Below, in pieces: positions 8,462-17,378 of a stretch of 64,000 bases of DNA. The stretch comes from Duganella sacchari (lineage in GTDB: Bacteria; Pseudomonadota; Gammaproteobacteria; Burkholderiales; Burkholderiaceae_D). Positions within the stretch are counted from its first letter, which is position 1; each line of letters opens with the position of its first letter. The stretch lies in NCBI RefSeq assembly GCF_900143065.1, contig NZ_FRCX01000011.1:124001-188000 (forward strand), in the 5' to 3' direction. A model generated the notes under the pieces. It was not told the DNA's origin, did not search any database, and saw only the letters and a list, made by a program, of their open reading frames with translations. The position numbers and the translations under genes are program-made.

Positions 8462-10969
8462 ATGTTCCCACCTCTGCACCGCCGCGCGTGCGCAGCCTTG
8501 ATCGCTGGCGTCCTTGCTACCAGCACCGCCACGGCTGACACACTGTCCATCGACGCCAGCGCCGCCACACCGGCCCCATTGGCCGCCGCGCTACGCCTCG
8601 GCAGCGCCAGGGCGCCAAACGGCGACACGCTGGGCGCCAACGCCCGCTACCTCACCCGCAACGGCGCACCATGGCTGCCGGTCATGGGTGAATTCCACTA
8701 CAGCCGCACGCCCGCGTCGATGTGGGAAGCGGAACTGCGCAAGATGAAAGCGGCCGGCATCGACATCGTCGCCAGCTACGTCATGTGGAACCACCACGAA
8801 GAAGTGCAGGGCAAATTCGACTGGTCCGGCAACCGCGACCTGCGCCGCTTCGTCCAACTGGCCACCAGGGCCGGGCTGAATGTGGTGGTGCGCGTGGGGC
8901 CGTGGGCACACGCCGAGGTGCGCTACGGCGGCATTCCGGACTGGGTGGTCAACACCATGCCGACACGCGCCAACGATCCGCAATACATGGCTTTCGTCGA
9001 GCGCCTGTATGGCCAGATCGGCCAGCAGCTCAAGGGCCAGCTGTGGAAGGATGGCGGCCACGTCATCGGCATCCAGCTGGAAAACGAATACAACCTTGAT
9101 GGCCCGGACAAGGGCGCCGCCCACATCGCCGCGCTGAAAAAGCTGGCGCTCAAGGCGGGCATGGATGTGCCCTACTACACCGTCACAGGATGGGACGGCA
9201 CGATTTATCCGGCCGGCGAAGTGACGCCGGTGTTTGGCGGCTATCCCGACGAACCTTGGGGTGTCAGCACCAGGGAGCTGCCGCCCAAGGAAACCTATGC
9301 CTTCCGCTTCGATACGCGCGTCAGCGGCGACCTCGGTGCGCAGACCGCCGCGCATGCGCCAGGCACGGCGGAAACCGACAAGGAGGTAACCCCATTCCTC
9401 GGCGCCGAATATGGCGCGGGCCTGCCGTTCATGTACCGCCGCCGCACCGTGGTGTCGGCCGACGATATCGCCGCCATGCTGCCGGTGCAGCTGGGCTCCG
9501 GCGTAAACCTGATGGGCTACTATATGTTCCATGGCGGCCGCAATCCACTCAGCCTTGGCGGCACCGGCATGGAAGAAAGCACGCTCAGTGGCGGCTACAA
9601 CGACACCACCATGATCAGCTACGACTTCCAGGCGCCGCTTGGCCCGGATGGCCAGCAGCGCAAGGTGCTGGAAAAGCTGCGTCCTTATCACCTGTTCCTG
9701 CACGCTTACGGCGCGCGCCTGGCGCCCATGACGGTGCGCAAACCTGCGCTGTCGCCCGCCAGGCCGGATGATCTCACCACCGCGCGCTTTGCCGTGCGCA
9801 GTGAAGGTGATCGCGGCTTCCTGTTCGTGAACAACCACGTACGCCAGTATCCGATGGCCGCGCAGAAGACCACGCAGTTCTCCGTCAGGCTGCCAGGCCA
9901 GAGCATCACGCTGCCAAGCCAGCCCGTCGACATCGCCGATGGCGCTTACTTTATCTGGCCGCTGAATCTGGATCTGGACGGCAGCAACCTGCACTACGCC
10001 ACCGCGCAGCCGGTGACCTTGCTGGACCAAGGCAAGGCTGGCGTGGTCGCGGTGTTTGCCGCCAGTGCCGGCGTGCCGGTCGAGCTGTCCTTTGACGCCG
10101 GCGCACGCGTTGCGGCGGCGGGCGGCGCGCAGATCAGCAACGCTGACGGCCACACGCTGGTCACCGGTGTGCAGCCTGGCGCCGGCGCGGCCGTGACGGT
10201 GCAACGCGATGGCAAACGCCCGCTGACCATCGTCGTACTGACGCCGGAACAATCGCAGCAGCTCAGCGTTGTGGAACTGGCCGGCCAGCGCCGCCTGCTA
10301 CTCACCGCACAACAGGCTTACGCCGATGGCAAGGCGTTGCAGATGCGCGCCACTGGCGACAACACATTCCGCTTCGCCATCTACCCGGCCCTGGCCGCCA
10401 CACCGAAAGCGACGACCACCGGCGCCGCGTGGACAGCAGCGCCGCGCGCCGCCACAGTCGCCCTGCGCGCCGCCGGCAACGACGGCATCTTCCAGACCTT
10501 CGAAGCCGTGCTGCCTGCACGCGATGTCAAGGCCAGCGTCACGCAAACGCGCAACGCGCAGGACGCGCCGCCGGTCGTCATCGGCGGTACCGCCAGGGCT
10601 GCGGTTCAGCCGCTGCCGGAAAGCTTCAAGGCCGCCGCCGCATGGCAGGTCAACGTGCCGCGCGAGCAGCTCAAAGGCCTGGACGACGCCCTGCTGCAAA
10701 TCGATTTTGTCGGCGACATCGGCCGCCTGTACGCCGGCACCCGCATGCTGGACGACTGGTACTACAGCGGCTATCCATGGCAATACGGCCTGCGCCAGCA
10801 AGCCGCCGTGCTGGACCAGCCGCTGACCGTATCGGTGCTGCCACTGCGCGCCGATGCGCCAGTCTACCTGCCAAAAGAAGCGCGTCCCGACTTCGGCGGC
10901 GCCACGCAAATGGCCACGGTGCGCGCCGTCCGCGTGATTCCCGTGTACCAGCTGCGCATCACCCCATAA
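8462..10969 (+). CDS. GH35 beta-galactosidase, secreted
   Basis: Hydrolyses terminal beta-galactosides. 835 residues from the ATG at 8462, with signal peptide MFPPLHRRACAALIAGVLAT..ATA, so periplasmic or exported. GH35 motifs: GEFHYSRTPASMWEAEL at the barrel start, acid/base Glu209 in QLENEYN, nucleophile Glu316 in LGAEYGAG. C-terminal beta-sandwich domains follow (about 430-835), with the jelly-roll-like IDFVGDIGRLYAGTRMLDDW. An in-frame ATG at 8453 overlapping the dgoD stop is an alternative start. With the GH53 galactanase at 16306 it would release galactose from beta-1,4-galactan. Confidence 0.92.
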   Translation: MFPPLHRRACAALIAGVLATSTATADTLSIDASAATPAPLAAALRLGSARAPNGDTLGANARYLTRNGAPWLPVMGEFHYSRTPASMWEAELRKMKAAGIDIVASYVMWNHHEEVQGKFDWSGNRDLRRFVQLATRAGLNVVVRVGPWAHAEVRYGGIPDWVVNTMPTRANDPQYMAFVERLYGQIGQQLKGQLWKDGGHVIGIQLENEYNLDGPDKGAAHIAALKKLALKAGMDVPYYTVTGWDGTIYPAGEVTPVFGGYPDEPWGVSTRELPPKETYAFRFDTRVSGDLGAQTAAHAPGTAETDKEVTPFLGAEYGAGLPFMYRRRTVVSADDIAAMLPVQLGSGVNLMGYYMFHGGRNPLSLGGTGMEESTLSGGYNDTTMISYDFQAPLGPDGQQRKVLEKLRPYHLFLHAYGARLAPMTVRKPALSPARPDDLTTARFAVRSEGDRGFLFVNNHVRQYPMAAQKTTQFSVRLPGQSITLPSQPVDIADGAYFIWPLNLDLDGSNLHYATAQPVTLLDQGKAGVVAVFAASAGVPVELSFDAGARVAAAGGAQISNADGHTLVTGVQPGAGAAVTVQRDGKRPLTIVVLTPEQSQQLSVVELAGQRRLLLTAQQAYADGKALQMRATGDNTFRFAIYPALAATPKATTTGAAWTAAPRAATVALRAAGNDGIFQTFEAVLPARDVKASVTQTRNAQDAPPVVIGGTARAAVQPLPESFKAAAAWQVNVPREQLKGLDDALLQIDFVGDIGRLYAGTRMLDDWYYSGYPWQYGLRQQAAVLDQPLTVSVLPLRADAPVYLPKEARPDFGGATQMATVRAVRVIPVYQLRITP

Positions 10970-10978
10970 GGAGTAGTC

Positions 10979-11752
10979 ATGTCTGAACGCCTCAAAGGCA
11001 AAGTCGCCATCGTCACCGGTTCCACCCAAGGCATAGGTCTGGCCATCGCGCGCCGCTTTGCCGCCGAAGGCGCCATGGTCACCCTCAACAGCCACCGCGA
11101 CGATGAAGCCGCGCAGGCCATCACCGCCGAACTGGGACCGCAGCGCAGCCTGTTCGTGCACGCCGACGTGGCCGACCGCGCCGCCATGGAGACGCTGGCC
11201 GCGCGCACCATCGAGCGCTTCGGCAAAGTCGATATCCTCATCAACAACGCCGGCATGAATGTGTTTGACGATCCGCTCGCGCTCAGCGAGGAAGACTGGC
11301 GGCGCTGCTTTGCCGTGGACCTGGAGGGCGCGTGGAATGGCGCGCGCGCCGTGCTGCCGTCGATGCTGGCGCAAGGCGCGGGCAGCATCGTCAATATCGC
11401 CTCGGTACACGGCCACAAGATCATCCCCGGCTGCTTCCCCTACCCGGTAGCCAAGCATGCACTGATCGGCATGACGCGCGCGCTGGGCCTGGAGTACGCG
11501 GCGCGCGGCATCCGCGTCAATTCGATTTCGCCGGGCCTGATCGTCACCGACATGATCGAACGCCACTTTGCGGCCTGTCCCGACCCGCAGGCGGAGCGCG
11601 AGCGCCAGGCCGCCCTGCTGCCGTGCAAGCGCCTCGGCAAGCCGGAAGAAGTCGCCGCCACCGCCCTGTTCCTGGCCAGCGACGAAGCACCCTTCATCAA
11701 CGCCACCGACATCCTGATCGACGGCGGCCGCTCACAGTTGTACCACGAGTAA
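10979..11752 (+). CDS. SDR-family dehydrogenase, probable D-galactose 1-dehydrogenase
   Basis: A classical short-chain dehydrogenase of 257 residues. Cofactor motif TGSTQGIG at 13-20, structural NNAG at 89-92, catalytic triad Ser142, Tyr155 and Lys159 (YPVAK). Third gene of the dgoD operon, 9 nt after GH35 with an AAGGAG ribosome site. Galactose oxidation to galactono-lactone is the only step of the De Ley-Doudoroff route not otherwise encoded nearby, so galactose dehydrogenase is the best guess. The family alone does not fix the substrate; a sugar-alcohol or gluconate reductase is an alternative. Confidence 0.85.
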   Translation: MSERLKGKVAIVTGSTQGIGLAIARRFAAEGAMVTLNSHRDDEAAQAITAELGPQRSLFVHADVADRAAMETLAARTIERFGKVDILINNAGMNVFDDPLALSEEDWRRCFAVDLEGAWNGARAVLPSMLAQGAGSIVNIASVHGHKIIPGCFPYPVAKHALIGMTRALGLEYAARGIRVNSISPGLIVTDMIERHFAACPDPQAERERQAALLPCKRLGKPEEVAATALFLASDEAPFINATDILIDGGRSQLYHE

Positions 11753-11760
11753 CATTTCCA

Positions 11761-11796
11761 GACCACGTAGCAGCGCTTTTTGCGCTGCGCGTGGTC
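11761..11796 (+). terminator. Hairpin after the dgoD operon
   Basis: GACCACG..GCAGCGC and GCGCTGC..CGTGGTC form a long stem with a TTTTT loop 8 bp after the SDR stop. A T-run (11808-11813) follows about 12 nt later rather than directly, so termination strength is uncertain. Confidence 0.55.
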
Positions 11797-11835
11797 AAAT
11801 CCCTCATTTTTTTGACCGCTCGCAAGGCATGTGCC

Positions 11836-11864
11836 TTGAAATGCAACAAGGTCGTCCCTATAAT
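11836..11864 (+). promoter_or_regulatory. Sigma-70 promoter of groESL
   Basis: TTGAAA (11836-11841) and TATAAT (11859-11864) with a 17-bp spacer form a near-consensus promoter. The -10 box touches the first base of the CIRCE element, so bound HrcA would occlude polymerase. Confidence 0.8.
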
Positions 11865-11890
11865 TGGCACTCGATGCGATGGAGTGCTAA
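11864..11890. promoter_or_regulatory. CIRCE operator (HrcA site)
   Basis: TTGGCACTC-N9-GAGTGCTAA, one mismatch from the consensus TTAGCACTC-N9-GAGTGCTAA. It lies 84 bp before groES. HrcA represses chaperonin transcription through this site and is itself released on heat stress. Confidence 0.92.
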
Positions 11891-11974
11891 CAACCTCATC
11901 GTTAATATTTCCGTCGTAGCAATCTGATTGAAACGACAACAAACTGTACCATTGTTAAAATTAAGGAGTTTTGT

Positions 11975-12265
11975 ATGAACCTTCGCCCTTTGAACGATCG
12001 CGTAATCGTCAAACGCCTCGACCAGGAAACCAAAACTGCGTCCGGCCTGATCATCCCTGATGCTGCTGCTGAGAAGCCAGATCAAGGCGAGGTACTGGCA
12101 GTTGGCAATGGCAAGATCCTTGAAGACGGCAAAGTACGTCCTCTGGATGTCAAAGTAGGCGACCGCGTCCTGTTCGGCAAATACGCCGGCCAGACCGTCA
12201 AGATCGACGGCCAGGAACTGATGGTCATGCGCGAAGAAGACATCATGGCGATCGTCACCAAGTAA
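11975..12265 (+). CDS. groES: Co-chaperonin GroES
   Basis: A 96-residue GroES with the canonical opening MNLRPLNDRVIVKRLDQE, mobile loop around residues 20-32 (ETKTASGLIIP) and DGQELMVMREEDIMAIV at the end. It caps the GroEL ring. AAGGAG lies 8 nt before the ATG. First gene of the groESL operon, 47 nt before groEL, controlled by the promoter and CIRCE just upstream. Confidence 0.98.
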   Translation: MNLRPLNDRVIVKRLDQETKTASGLIIPDAAAEKPDQGEVLAVGNGKILEDGKVRPLDVKVGDRVLFGKYAGQTVKIDGQELMVMREEDIMAIVTK

Positions 12266-12312
12266 GACTTGGCCGAACCGATCCCACTTAATACCTCACA
12301 GGAGTAAATAAC

Positions 12313-13962
12313 ATGGCAGCTAAAGAAGTAATCTTCGGCGACGCAGCGCGCGCCAAAATGGTTGAAGGCGTTAACATTCTGGCTAACGCAGTCAAAGTCA
12401 CCCTGGGCCCTAAAGGCCGTAACGTGGTACTGGAGCGCTCGTTCGGCGCCCCGACCGTGACCAAGGACGGTGTTTCGGTCGCCAAGGAAGTCGAACTGAA
12501 AGACAAGCTGCAGAACATGGGCGCGCAGATGGTCAAGGAAGTCGCTTCCAAGACTTCGGACAACGCCGGTGACGGCACCACCACCGCAACCGTGCTGGCA
12601 CAAGCCCTGGTTCGCGAAGGCATGAAGTTCGTTGCCGCCGGCATGAACCCAATGGACCTGAAACGCGGTATCGACAAAGCTGTTGCCGCCACCGTCGAGC
12701 AGATCGCTGCCATCGCCCGTCCATGCACCACCACCAAGGAAATCGCCCAGGTTGGTTCGATCTCGGCCAACTCGGACCACTCGATCGGCGAGCGTATCGC
12801 TGAAGCGATGGAAAAAGTCGGCAAAGAAGGCGTGATCACCGTGGAAGACGGCAAATCGCTGAACGACGAGCTGGACATCGTTGAAGGTATGCAGTTCGAC
12901 CGCGGCTACCTGTCGCCATACTTCATCAACAACCAGGACAAACAGGTTGCCGCTCTGGACAACCCATTCGTTCTGCTGTGCGACAAGAAAATCTCGAACA
13001 TCCGTGACCTGCTGCCGATCCTGGAACAGATCGCCAAATCGGGCCGTCCACTGCTGATCATCGCTGAAGACATCGAAGGCGAAGCACTGGCAACCCTGGT
13101 GGTCAACAACATCCGCGGCATCCTGAAAACCGTTGCTGTGAAAGCCCCAGGCTTCGGCGACCGTCGTAAAGCCATGCTGGAAGACATCGCGATCCTGACC
13201 GGCGGTCAAGTGGTTGCTGAAGAAGTCGGCCTGACCCTGGAAAAAGTATCGCTGGAAGAACTGGGCCAAGCCAAGCGTATCGAAGTCGGCAAAGAAAACA
13301 CCATCGTTATCGACGGTGCTGGCCAGGCCGAAGCCATCGAAGCCCGCGTCAAACAGATCCGCGTGCAAATCGAAGAAGCAACCTCGGACTACGACCGTGA
13401 AAAACTGCAAGAGCGCGTGGCCAAACTGGCTGGCGGCGTTGCTGTGATCAAAGTCGGTGCAGCCACCGAAGTTGAAATGAAAGAGAAAAAAGCCCGCGTT
13501 GAAGATGCACTGCACGCTACCCGTGCAGCAGTGGAAGAAGGCATCGTGCCAGGCGGCGGCGTAGCCCTGCTGCGCGCCCGCGCTCAGATCAAATCGCTGA
13601 AAGGCGACAACGCTGACCAGGACGCCGGCATCAAGATCGTGCTGCGCGCCATGGAAGAGCCACTGCGCATGATCGTTCAAAACGCTGGCGAAGAATCGTC
13701 GGTCGTCGTGAACGCAGTGCTGGCAGGCGAAGGCAACTTCGGCTACAACGCATCGAACGGCACCTACGGCGACATGGTTGAAATGGGCGTGCTGGATCCA
13801 GCCAAAGTCACCCGCTCGGCGCTGCAAAATGCCGCATCGATCGCTGGCCTGATGCTGACCACCGACTGCATGATCGCTGAAATCACCGAAGACAAGCCAG
13901 CCGGCGGTATGGGTGGCATGGGCGGTATGGGTGGTATGGGCGGCATGGACGGCATGATGTAA
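12313..13962 (+). CDS. groEL: Chaperonin GroEL
   Basis: A 549-residue chaperonin. Equatorial ATP motif GDGTTTATVLAQ at about 86-97, apical domain in the middle, and the typical flexible C-terminal GGM repeats ending GGMDGMM. Forms the double-ring folding chamber with GroES. Codon use is markedly biased towards a few codons compared with neighbouring genes, as expected for a highly expressed gene. A strong terminator follows. Confidence 0.98.
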   Translation: MAAKEVIFGDAARAKMVEGVNILANAVKVTLGPKGRNVVLERSFGAPTVTKDGVSVAKEVELKDKLQNMGAQMVKEVASKTSDNAGDGTTTATVLAQALVREGMKFVAAGMNPMDLKRGIDKAVAATVEQIAAIARPCTTTKEIAQVGSISANSDHSIGERIAEAMEKVGKEGVITVEDGKSLNDELDIVEGMQFDRGYLSPYFINNQDKQVAALDNPFVLLCDKKISNIRDLLPILEQIAKSGRPLLIIAEDIEGEALATLVVNNIRGILKTVAVKAPGFGDRRKAMLEDIAILTGGQVVAEEVGLTLEKVSLEELGQAKRIEVGKENTIVIDGAGQAEAIEARVKQIRVQIEEATSDYDREKLQERVAKLAGGVAVIKVGAATEVEMKEKKARVEDALHATRAAVEEGIVPGGGVALLRARAQIKSLKGDNADQDAGIKIVLRAMEEPLRMIVQNAGEESSVVVNAVLAGEGNFGYNASNGTYGDMVEMGVLDPAKVTRSALQNAASIAGLMLTTDCMIAEITEDKPAGGMGGMGGMGGMGGMDGMM

Positions 13963-13991
13963 ATGCCGGCCGGCTGATTCAGCCTGCCAGA

Positions 13992-14032
13992 CAAAAAGCC
14001 CGCGTTGGCCTCGGCCTCGCGGGCTTTTTTTA
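13992..14032 (+). terminator. Terminator of groESL
   Basis: AAGCCCGCG pairs with CGCGGGCTT across TTGGCCTCGGCCT, followed by TTTTTT. Adenines upstream give it some bidirectional character, but only plus-strand genes end here. Confidence 0.9.
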
Positions 14033-14051
14033 CGTCTGCTAAACTGGCGCG

Positions 14052-15209
14052 ATGTCTACTTCAGTCCGCCGCCGTTCCCTCCTCGCCGCCAGCAGCGCGC
14101 ACGCCGTGCACGATGGCCTCACTGATCTGATCTATGTGTTGCTGCCGATCTGGCAGACCCAGTTTGCCATCAGCTACGCCATGATCGGCCTGCTGCGCGC
14201 ATCCTACTCGGGCGTGATGGCGGGTTTCCAGTTGCTGGCCAGCCGCCTGGCGCGGCGCTGGGGACGCGAACGCATGCTGATCGGCGGTACCGCGCTGGCT
14301 GGCGTGGCGTATCTGATCGCCGGCCAGGCGGGCGGCCTCACCGTGCTGCTGCTGGCGCTGATGCTGGGCGGACTGGGCGCCAGCACGCAGCATCCGCTGG
14401 CTTCGTCGCTGGTCACCGATGCCTACGAGCCGGGCGGTGGCGTCAAGGAAGCGCTGTCCACCTACAACTTCGCCGGCGACATCGGCAAGACCCTGATACC
14501 GGGTGCGGTCGGCCTGCTGCTAGTGGTCGTAAGCTGGCAGACCAGCGTGACCCTGATCGGCGTGCTCGGCCTGGCGGCGGCACTGCTGCTGTGGTGGCTG
14601 ATCCCCGCGCCGGCCGAACTGCCAGCACATGCGCAGCATGCGGCCAAGGCCGCGCGCGGCAAGGGTTCGGCCAGCGGCCTGCACGCGCTGCTGGCGACTG
14701 GCACGCTGGACAGCACGGTCCGCATGGGCTTTCTTACCTTCCTGCCGTTTCTGCTGAAAAGCAAGGGCGCCGGCACGGCCGGTATCGGCATCGCGCTGTC
14801 GCTGCTGTTTGTCGGCGGCGCGTTCGGCAAACTGCTGTGCGGCTATCTGGGCGCGCGCATCGGCATGATGAAAACGGTGTGGGTCACCGAGTCGGCCACC
14901 TCGCTGTGCATCGTGGCGGCCGTGTTCCTGCCGCTGACGGCCGTGATGGGAATTCTGCCGCTGCTGGGCCTGGCGTTGAACGGCACCTCGTCGGTGCTGT
15001 ATGGCGCGGTGCCGGAACTGGCGGCGCCAGGCAAGCGCGAACAGGCGTTCGCATTGTTCTATACCGGTACGATCGGCGCGGGCGCCCTGTCGCCGGTGCT
15101 GTTTGGCCGCGTCGGCGATGTGATGGGCGTGCCGGTGGCGCTGCTGTCGCTGGCGGCGATCCTGCTGCTGACCTTGCCACTATCGTGGCGCGTGCAAAAA
15201 GCACTCTGA
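14052..15209 (+). CDS. MFS transporter, fosmidomycin-resistance (Fsr) type
   Basis: A 385-residue major facilitator with about 12 hydrophobic segments. The N-terminus (SSAHAVHDGLTDLIYVLLPIW, split by a short loop from FAISYAMIGLLRASYSG) is typical of the Fsr exporter group. It starts 20 bp after the groEL terminator, so it has its own promoter or read-through. Substrate unknown; Fsr members export fosmidomycin and other drugs. Confidence 0.85.
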   Translation: MSTSVRRRSLLAASSAHAVHDGLTDLIYVLLPIWQTQFAISYAMIGLLRASYSGVMAGFQLLASRLARRWGRERMLIGGTALAGVAYLIAGQAGGLTVLLLALMLGGLGASTQHPLASSLVTDAYEPGGGVKEALSTYNFAGDIGKTLIPGAVGLLLVVVSWQTSVTLIGVLGLAAALLLWWLIPAPAELPAHAQHAAKAARGKGSASGLHALLATGTLDSTVRMGFLTFLPFLLKSKGAGTAGIGIALSLLFVGGAFGKLLCGYLGARIGMMKTVWVTESATSLCIVAAVFLPLTAVMGILPLLGLALNGTSSVLYGAVPELAAPGKREQAFALFYTGTIGAGALSPVLFGRVGDVMGVPVALLSLAAILLLTLPLSWRVQKAL

Positions 15210-15245
15210 GCCAAAATCGGCTGCCCGACCTTCAAGGAGCGCAGC

Positions 15246-15347
15246 ATGGAGGCCAACGAAATTCACCAGCGTCGCAGCCCGGTGAGTCAACGGCGCAGCC
15301 AAACGCAGCGCCCCGTCAGTGCACATCACGTTCTGACGCACTACTGA
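15246..15347 (+). CDS. Possible small basic peptide
   Basis: A 33-codon frame with AAGGAG 8 nt before the ATG, encoding an Arg/Gln/His-rich peptide (MEANEIHQRRSPVSQRRSQ..). It lies in the gap between the Fsr-like gene and the VOC gene. No family is recognised; the ribosome site is the only support, so it may be chance. Confidence 0.2.
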   Translation: MEANEIHQRRSPVSQRRSQTQRPVSAHHVLTHY

Positions 15348-15406
15348 CATAAACTGACAGGTCTACTGAATAGAATGAGTTTCACTTTTCTTTCAGGAGA
15401 CCTTCA

Positions 15407-15838
15407 ATGAAACCAGCCACTGTCAGCGCTGTCGCCCACCTCAACTTCCGTGGCGAGGCGCGCGAGGCGCTCCATTTTTACCAGTCCGTATTTGGCGGTG
15501 AAGTCATGGCCATGAGCTACAAGGATTTCGGCCAGGTGAGCAACGAGGCGGAAGCAGACCAGCTGATCTGGGGTCAGGTCGCGGCAGACAACGGCTTCCG
15601 CATCATGGCCTACGACGTGCCATCGGCCACGCCTTACAATCCCGGCCAGAACGCCTTTCTGGTGGCGCTGGAAACGCAGACGCCGGAACAGCTCAGCGCT
15701 TACTGGGACAAGATCGCCAACGGCGCCACCATCACCGTGCCGCTGGCGCCAGCCCAATGGACGCAGCTGTTCGGCATGCTGACCGACCGCTTTGGCGTTG
15801 CCTGGTCCCTGAGCGTCGCCATGCAGCACAACAGCTAA
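15407..15838 (+). CDS. VOC-family (PhnB/glyoxalase-like) protein
   Basis: A 143-residue protein with the vicinal-oxygen-chelate repeat pattern seen in PhnB-like proteins: AHLNFRGEAREALHFYQSVFGG at the start, and a C-terminal half ending MLTDRFGVAWSLSV. Such proteins are mostly uncharacterised metal-binding dimers. An AGGAGA ribosome site precedes the ATG. Convergent with the next gene, 4 bp apart. Confidence 0.88.
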   Translation: MKPATVSAVAHLNFRGEAREALHFYQSVFGGEVMAMSYKDFGQVSNEAEADQLIWGQVAADNGFRIMAYDVPSATPYNPGQNAFLVALETQTPEQLSAYWDKIANGATITVPLAPAQWTQLFGMLTDRFGVAWSLSVAMQHNS

Positions 15839-15842
15839 GCCG

Positions 15843-16268
15843 TCAGGCGTCGTGGTAAGCCGCTTCGAGCTCTTCGCGGCGTGGAACGTCGGCGATGTGC
15901 AGGATCAGCGTGAGATTGAGGTCGTGGGCGGGATGGATGGCGCGATGCCGGGCGAACCAGAACGCTTCTTCCAGTTCCTCGTCTTCGTGCGCGGTGATGA
16001 AGACGCGCTGCGCTTCCGGCACGTCTTCATAATGCACCGCTTCCTGCGCGGCGTCGTCAATAGCTTCGCGCCACTGCTCGCAGTCCTTGCCCCAGACCAG
16101 CGCATACAGGCAGCCGGAATCGATAAGCCAGCGGCTGACGTCCCACATCATGGTTTCATGAACGTCGGTGTCAACCACCACGACGGCTTTAAATTGGCGC
16201 AAGCCCTCCAGCGCCGGCAGGTCGCTGGCAGGGCTCAGGTGCAGATATTTGAGGGCGGAATTCAGCAT
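15843..16268 (-). CDS. Conserved hypothetical protein, 141 residues
   Basis: Begins MLNSALKYLHLSPASDLPAL and continues with a VVVVDTDV strand, WLIDSGCLYALVWGKDCEQW, and a C-terminal EEAFWFARHRAIHPAHDL. It resembles proteins labelled with a domain of unknown function (DUF7684 as I recall), with an alternating alpha/beta pattern and no signal peptide. I chose the ATG at 16268 over a longer frame to 16418 that overlaps the galactanase gene. It is 37 nt after the galactanase and could be co-transcribed, but shows no sign of a sugar-related role. Confidence 0.7.
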   Translation of the reverse strand: MLNSALKYLHLSPASDLPALEGLRQFKAVVVVDTDVHETMMWDVSRWLIDSGCLYALVWGKDCEQWREAIDDAAQEAVHYEDVPEAQRVFITAHEDEELEEAFWFARHRAIHPAHDLNLTLILHIADVPRREELEAAYHDA

Positions 16269-16305
16269 GACGGCATTTTCGCCTGATCCGCCCCGTCCCG
16301 CAAGC

Positions 16306-17286
16306 TTAGAACGGGTCCAGCGCCACCGTGAACTTGCCGCTCGCATCCAGCGCGCCCATGGTATAGCCCTGCCAGCCCGGATACGCCTGCGGCTCCCAGT
16401 AAAACACCCCCAGGCCATTCGCGCCCAGCGCCTTGGTCTTGGTCAGCAAATCGGACAGCATGGCTTTCGAGGTGGCCGCCTGGGTCCAGTCCATGCCCAC
16501 TTCCGTCACCATCACCGGCTTGGCGTAGCGCGCCACCATGTCCCACATATTGGTGGAGAGCTTGCTGTTGTAGCTGGCCCAGTCCGCTGCGGGCGGATAG
16601 TGCGACATGCCGATCACATCCCACTTGGCGCCGGCCGCCTTGACGCCATCAAAGAACCAGCGGAACACGGCGTTGTCGTAGCCATTGGCCAGGTGCAGTA
16701 TCACCTGCGCGTTCGGGTACACCGCCTTGGCCGCGCTGTAGCCATTGTTGATCAGACCGGCCAGGTTGCTGAAGCTTGTGGTCTTCCCTTCCGGCCATAG
16801 CATGCCGCTGTTGATCTCATTGCCGACCTGTACCCACGACACCGTTATGCCATTGGTCTTGAGGTAGTTCAGGATGCCGTAAGTGTGGCTGTAGACATCG
16901 CTGTTGAGCTGCGTCAGCGTGTGGCTGGCCCACGCGGCCGGCTTGGTCTGCTGGCCAGGATCGGCCCAGCTGTCGCTGTAATGGAAGTCGATCAGGATGC
17001 GCTGGCCCTGGGCGGCGGCGCGCTTGGCCTTGTACAGCACATCGGCGCCATCGTTCCAGCCGCCGCTCGGGTTGACCCACACGCGCAGACGGATCGCATT
17101 GACCTGCAAATTCTTGAGCAGCACAAACGGGTCGGTCTTCACGCTGCTGCTGTTGTAGAACGCATAGCCACTAGACTCCTGTTGGCTAACCCAGCTGACA
17201 TCAGCGCCATTGGCAAAGGTGGCACTGCGCGCGGACAGGGCGAACGCCAGCCCGCATGCTGCGAACAGCAATGCTTTCAGTTTCAT
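16306..17286 (-). CDS. GH53 arabinogalactan endo-beta-1,4-galactanase
   Basis: Cleaves beta-1,4-galactan side chains of pectin and type I arabinogalactan to galacto-oligosaccharides. 326 residues with signal peptide MKLKALLFAACGLAFALSARS. GH53 features: NGADVSWVSQQE at 26-37, acid/base Glu157 in WVQVGNEIN, nucleophile Glu262 in VTEVGMDW. Single catalytic domain, no carbohydrate-binding module. Last sugar gene of the dgoK-dgoA-lactonase-galactanase row, 92 nt after the lactonase gene. Products would feed the GH35 enzyme and TonB receptor of the first galactose block. Confidence 0.95.
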   Translation of the reverse strand: MKLKALLFAACGLAFALSARSATFANGADVSWVSQQESSGYAFYNSSSVKTDPFVLLKNLQVNAIRLRVWVNPSGGWNDGADVLYKAKRAAAQGQRILIDFHYSDSWADPGQQTKPAAWASHTLTQLNSDVYSHTYGILNYLKTNGITVSWVQVGNEINSGMLWPEGKTTSFSNLAGLINNGYSAAKAVYPNAQVILHLANGYDNAVFRWFFDGVKAAGAKWDVIGMSHYPPAADWASYNSKLSTNMWDMVARYAKPVMVTEVGMDWTQAATSKAMLSDLLTKTKALGANGLGVFYWEPQAYPGWQGYTMGALDASGKFTVALDPF

Positions 17287-17378
17287 AAAGTCTCCAGTAT
17301 TGTCGTTTTAACGGGATGAACACATCCCCGCCGCATCGCGCAGCGTCTTGCAACAGCGGGTACAGCAGAGATGTAGGG

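Noticed and set aside
12082..13827. 581-codon minus-strand frame opposite groEL
   Set aside because: Its open state follows from strong codon bias of groEL; no protein family features.
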